The position numbers were made by a program, and so were the translations under genes. The notes below the pieces were generated by a model. The model worked only from the letters and a program-made list of their open reading frames with translations. It did not search any database and was not told where the DNA came from. 64,000 nucleotides of DNA from Telmatactis stephensoni (taxonomy: Eukaryota; Cnidaria; Anthozoa; Actiniaria; Isophelliidae). Below, piece by piece: positions 63,651 to 64,000 of the stretch. Location: contig JALIZF010001871.1 in the NCBI GenBank assembly GCA_029948255.1, positions 1,019,472-1,083,471 of the forward strand. Direction: 5' to 3'. Each line of letters starts with the position of its first letter. Position 1 is the first letter of the stretch.

Positions 63651-64000
63651 TCCCTTTGTTTCGGAATACGCGCGTTGCCAGACTCGCCATCAAACAAATA
63701 ATTCGCTTTGTCACAATTTATTACTCATCGATGGAGGTCGACTGAAATAGAAGCAGTGACCGAATTACATAACAATCGTACTAAGCATAAAATCTGAATT
63801 TAGCATGATAAAAACTAAGGATTACAAGCATAACAACCACTGTTAAGCGTGGTATACAATTACATATAATCAAACTCTTTCAATTCCTCTATTACTTGCA
63901 ACTGTGATTACTTTAAGTCATTAAAATCAATAGAAATTACAATAGAACTGGACTTACCAACATTCGCGGGTCGAATATATAACAAAACTAGACGCACACG
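63651..64000. other. Nothing recognised at the right edge
   Basis: AT-rich non-coding DNA upstream of PDXK. No promoter, gene or repeat supported. Confidence 0.4.

Overview
This is a 64 kb piece of an animal nuclear genome. It is AT-rich, has split genes with GT-AG introns, and is packed with mobile elements and short tandem repeats. The mix of PIF/Harbinger, hAT, non-LTR, Ty3/Gypsy, tyrosine-recombinase and tRNA-SINE remnants suggests an anthozoan cnidarian (coral or sea anemone), but that is an inference from repeat style and not a proof.

Two host genes can be reconstructed exon by exon, both on the minus strand. (1) 26492 down to 322: a type II membrane M13 zinc metallopeptidase (neprilysin/endothelin-converting-enzyme family). 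Twelve coding exons give 561 codons in consistent phase. The catalytic HExxH part must lie to the left of position 1. (2) 62155 down to 45679: pyridoxal kinase (PDXK), ten coding exons covering the whole protein. It has two oddities. The donor of exon 6 reads CTAAGT where GTAAGT is expected, so the next in-frame codon after the exon is a stop. The last coding exon runs into about 60 copies of a pentanucleotide, which adds a roughly 116-residue low-complexity tail.

Everything else is mainly mobile DNA. M13 introns hold a truncated non-LTR retrotransposon (1.8-4.2 kb), several hairpin MITEs, a tRNA-derived SINE (15.0 kb), a 1.2 kb inverted-repeat element flanked by TTAA (16.4-17.6 kb), and a 5.4 kb block bounded by 1 kb inverted arms that encloses a fold-back element made of a heptamer satellite (18.97-24.34 kb). 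Between the two genes (26.5-45.7 kb) lie a hAT-like element, an internally deleted non-LTR element, a PIF/Harbinger transposase relic, a tyrosine-recombinase C-terminal exon, an element with an internal 730 bp tandem duplication, a 46-47 bp minisatellite beside a possible first exon of an unknown gene, and a nearly intact young Ty3/Gypsy element (37571-44314). PDXK introns hold MITEs and a 65-66 bp minisatellite. At the far right, upstream of PDXK, is a small zinc-ribbon reading frame broken by one in-frame TGA that resembles the VLTF3-type late transcription factors of large DNA viruses and related elements.

The most interesting observations are the broken PDXK donor site, the microsatellite captured as PDXK coding sequence, the VLTF3-like relic, and the occupied/empty insertion-site pair at 32-35 kb and 63 kb.
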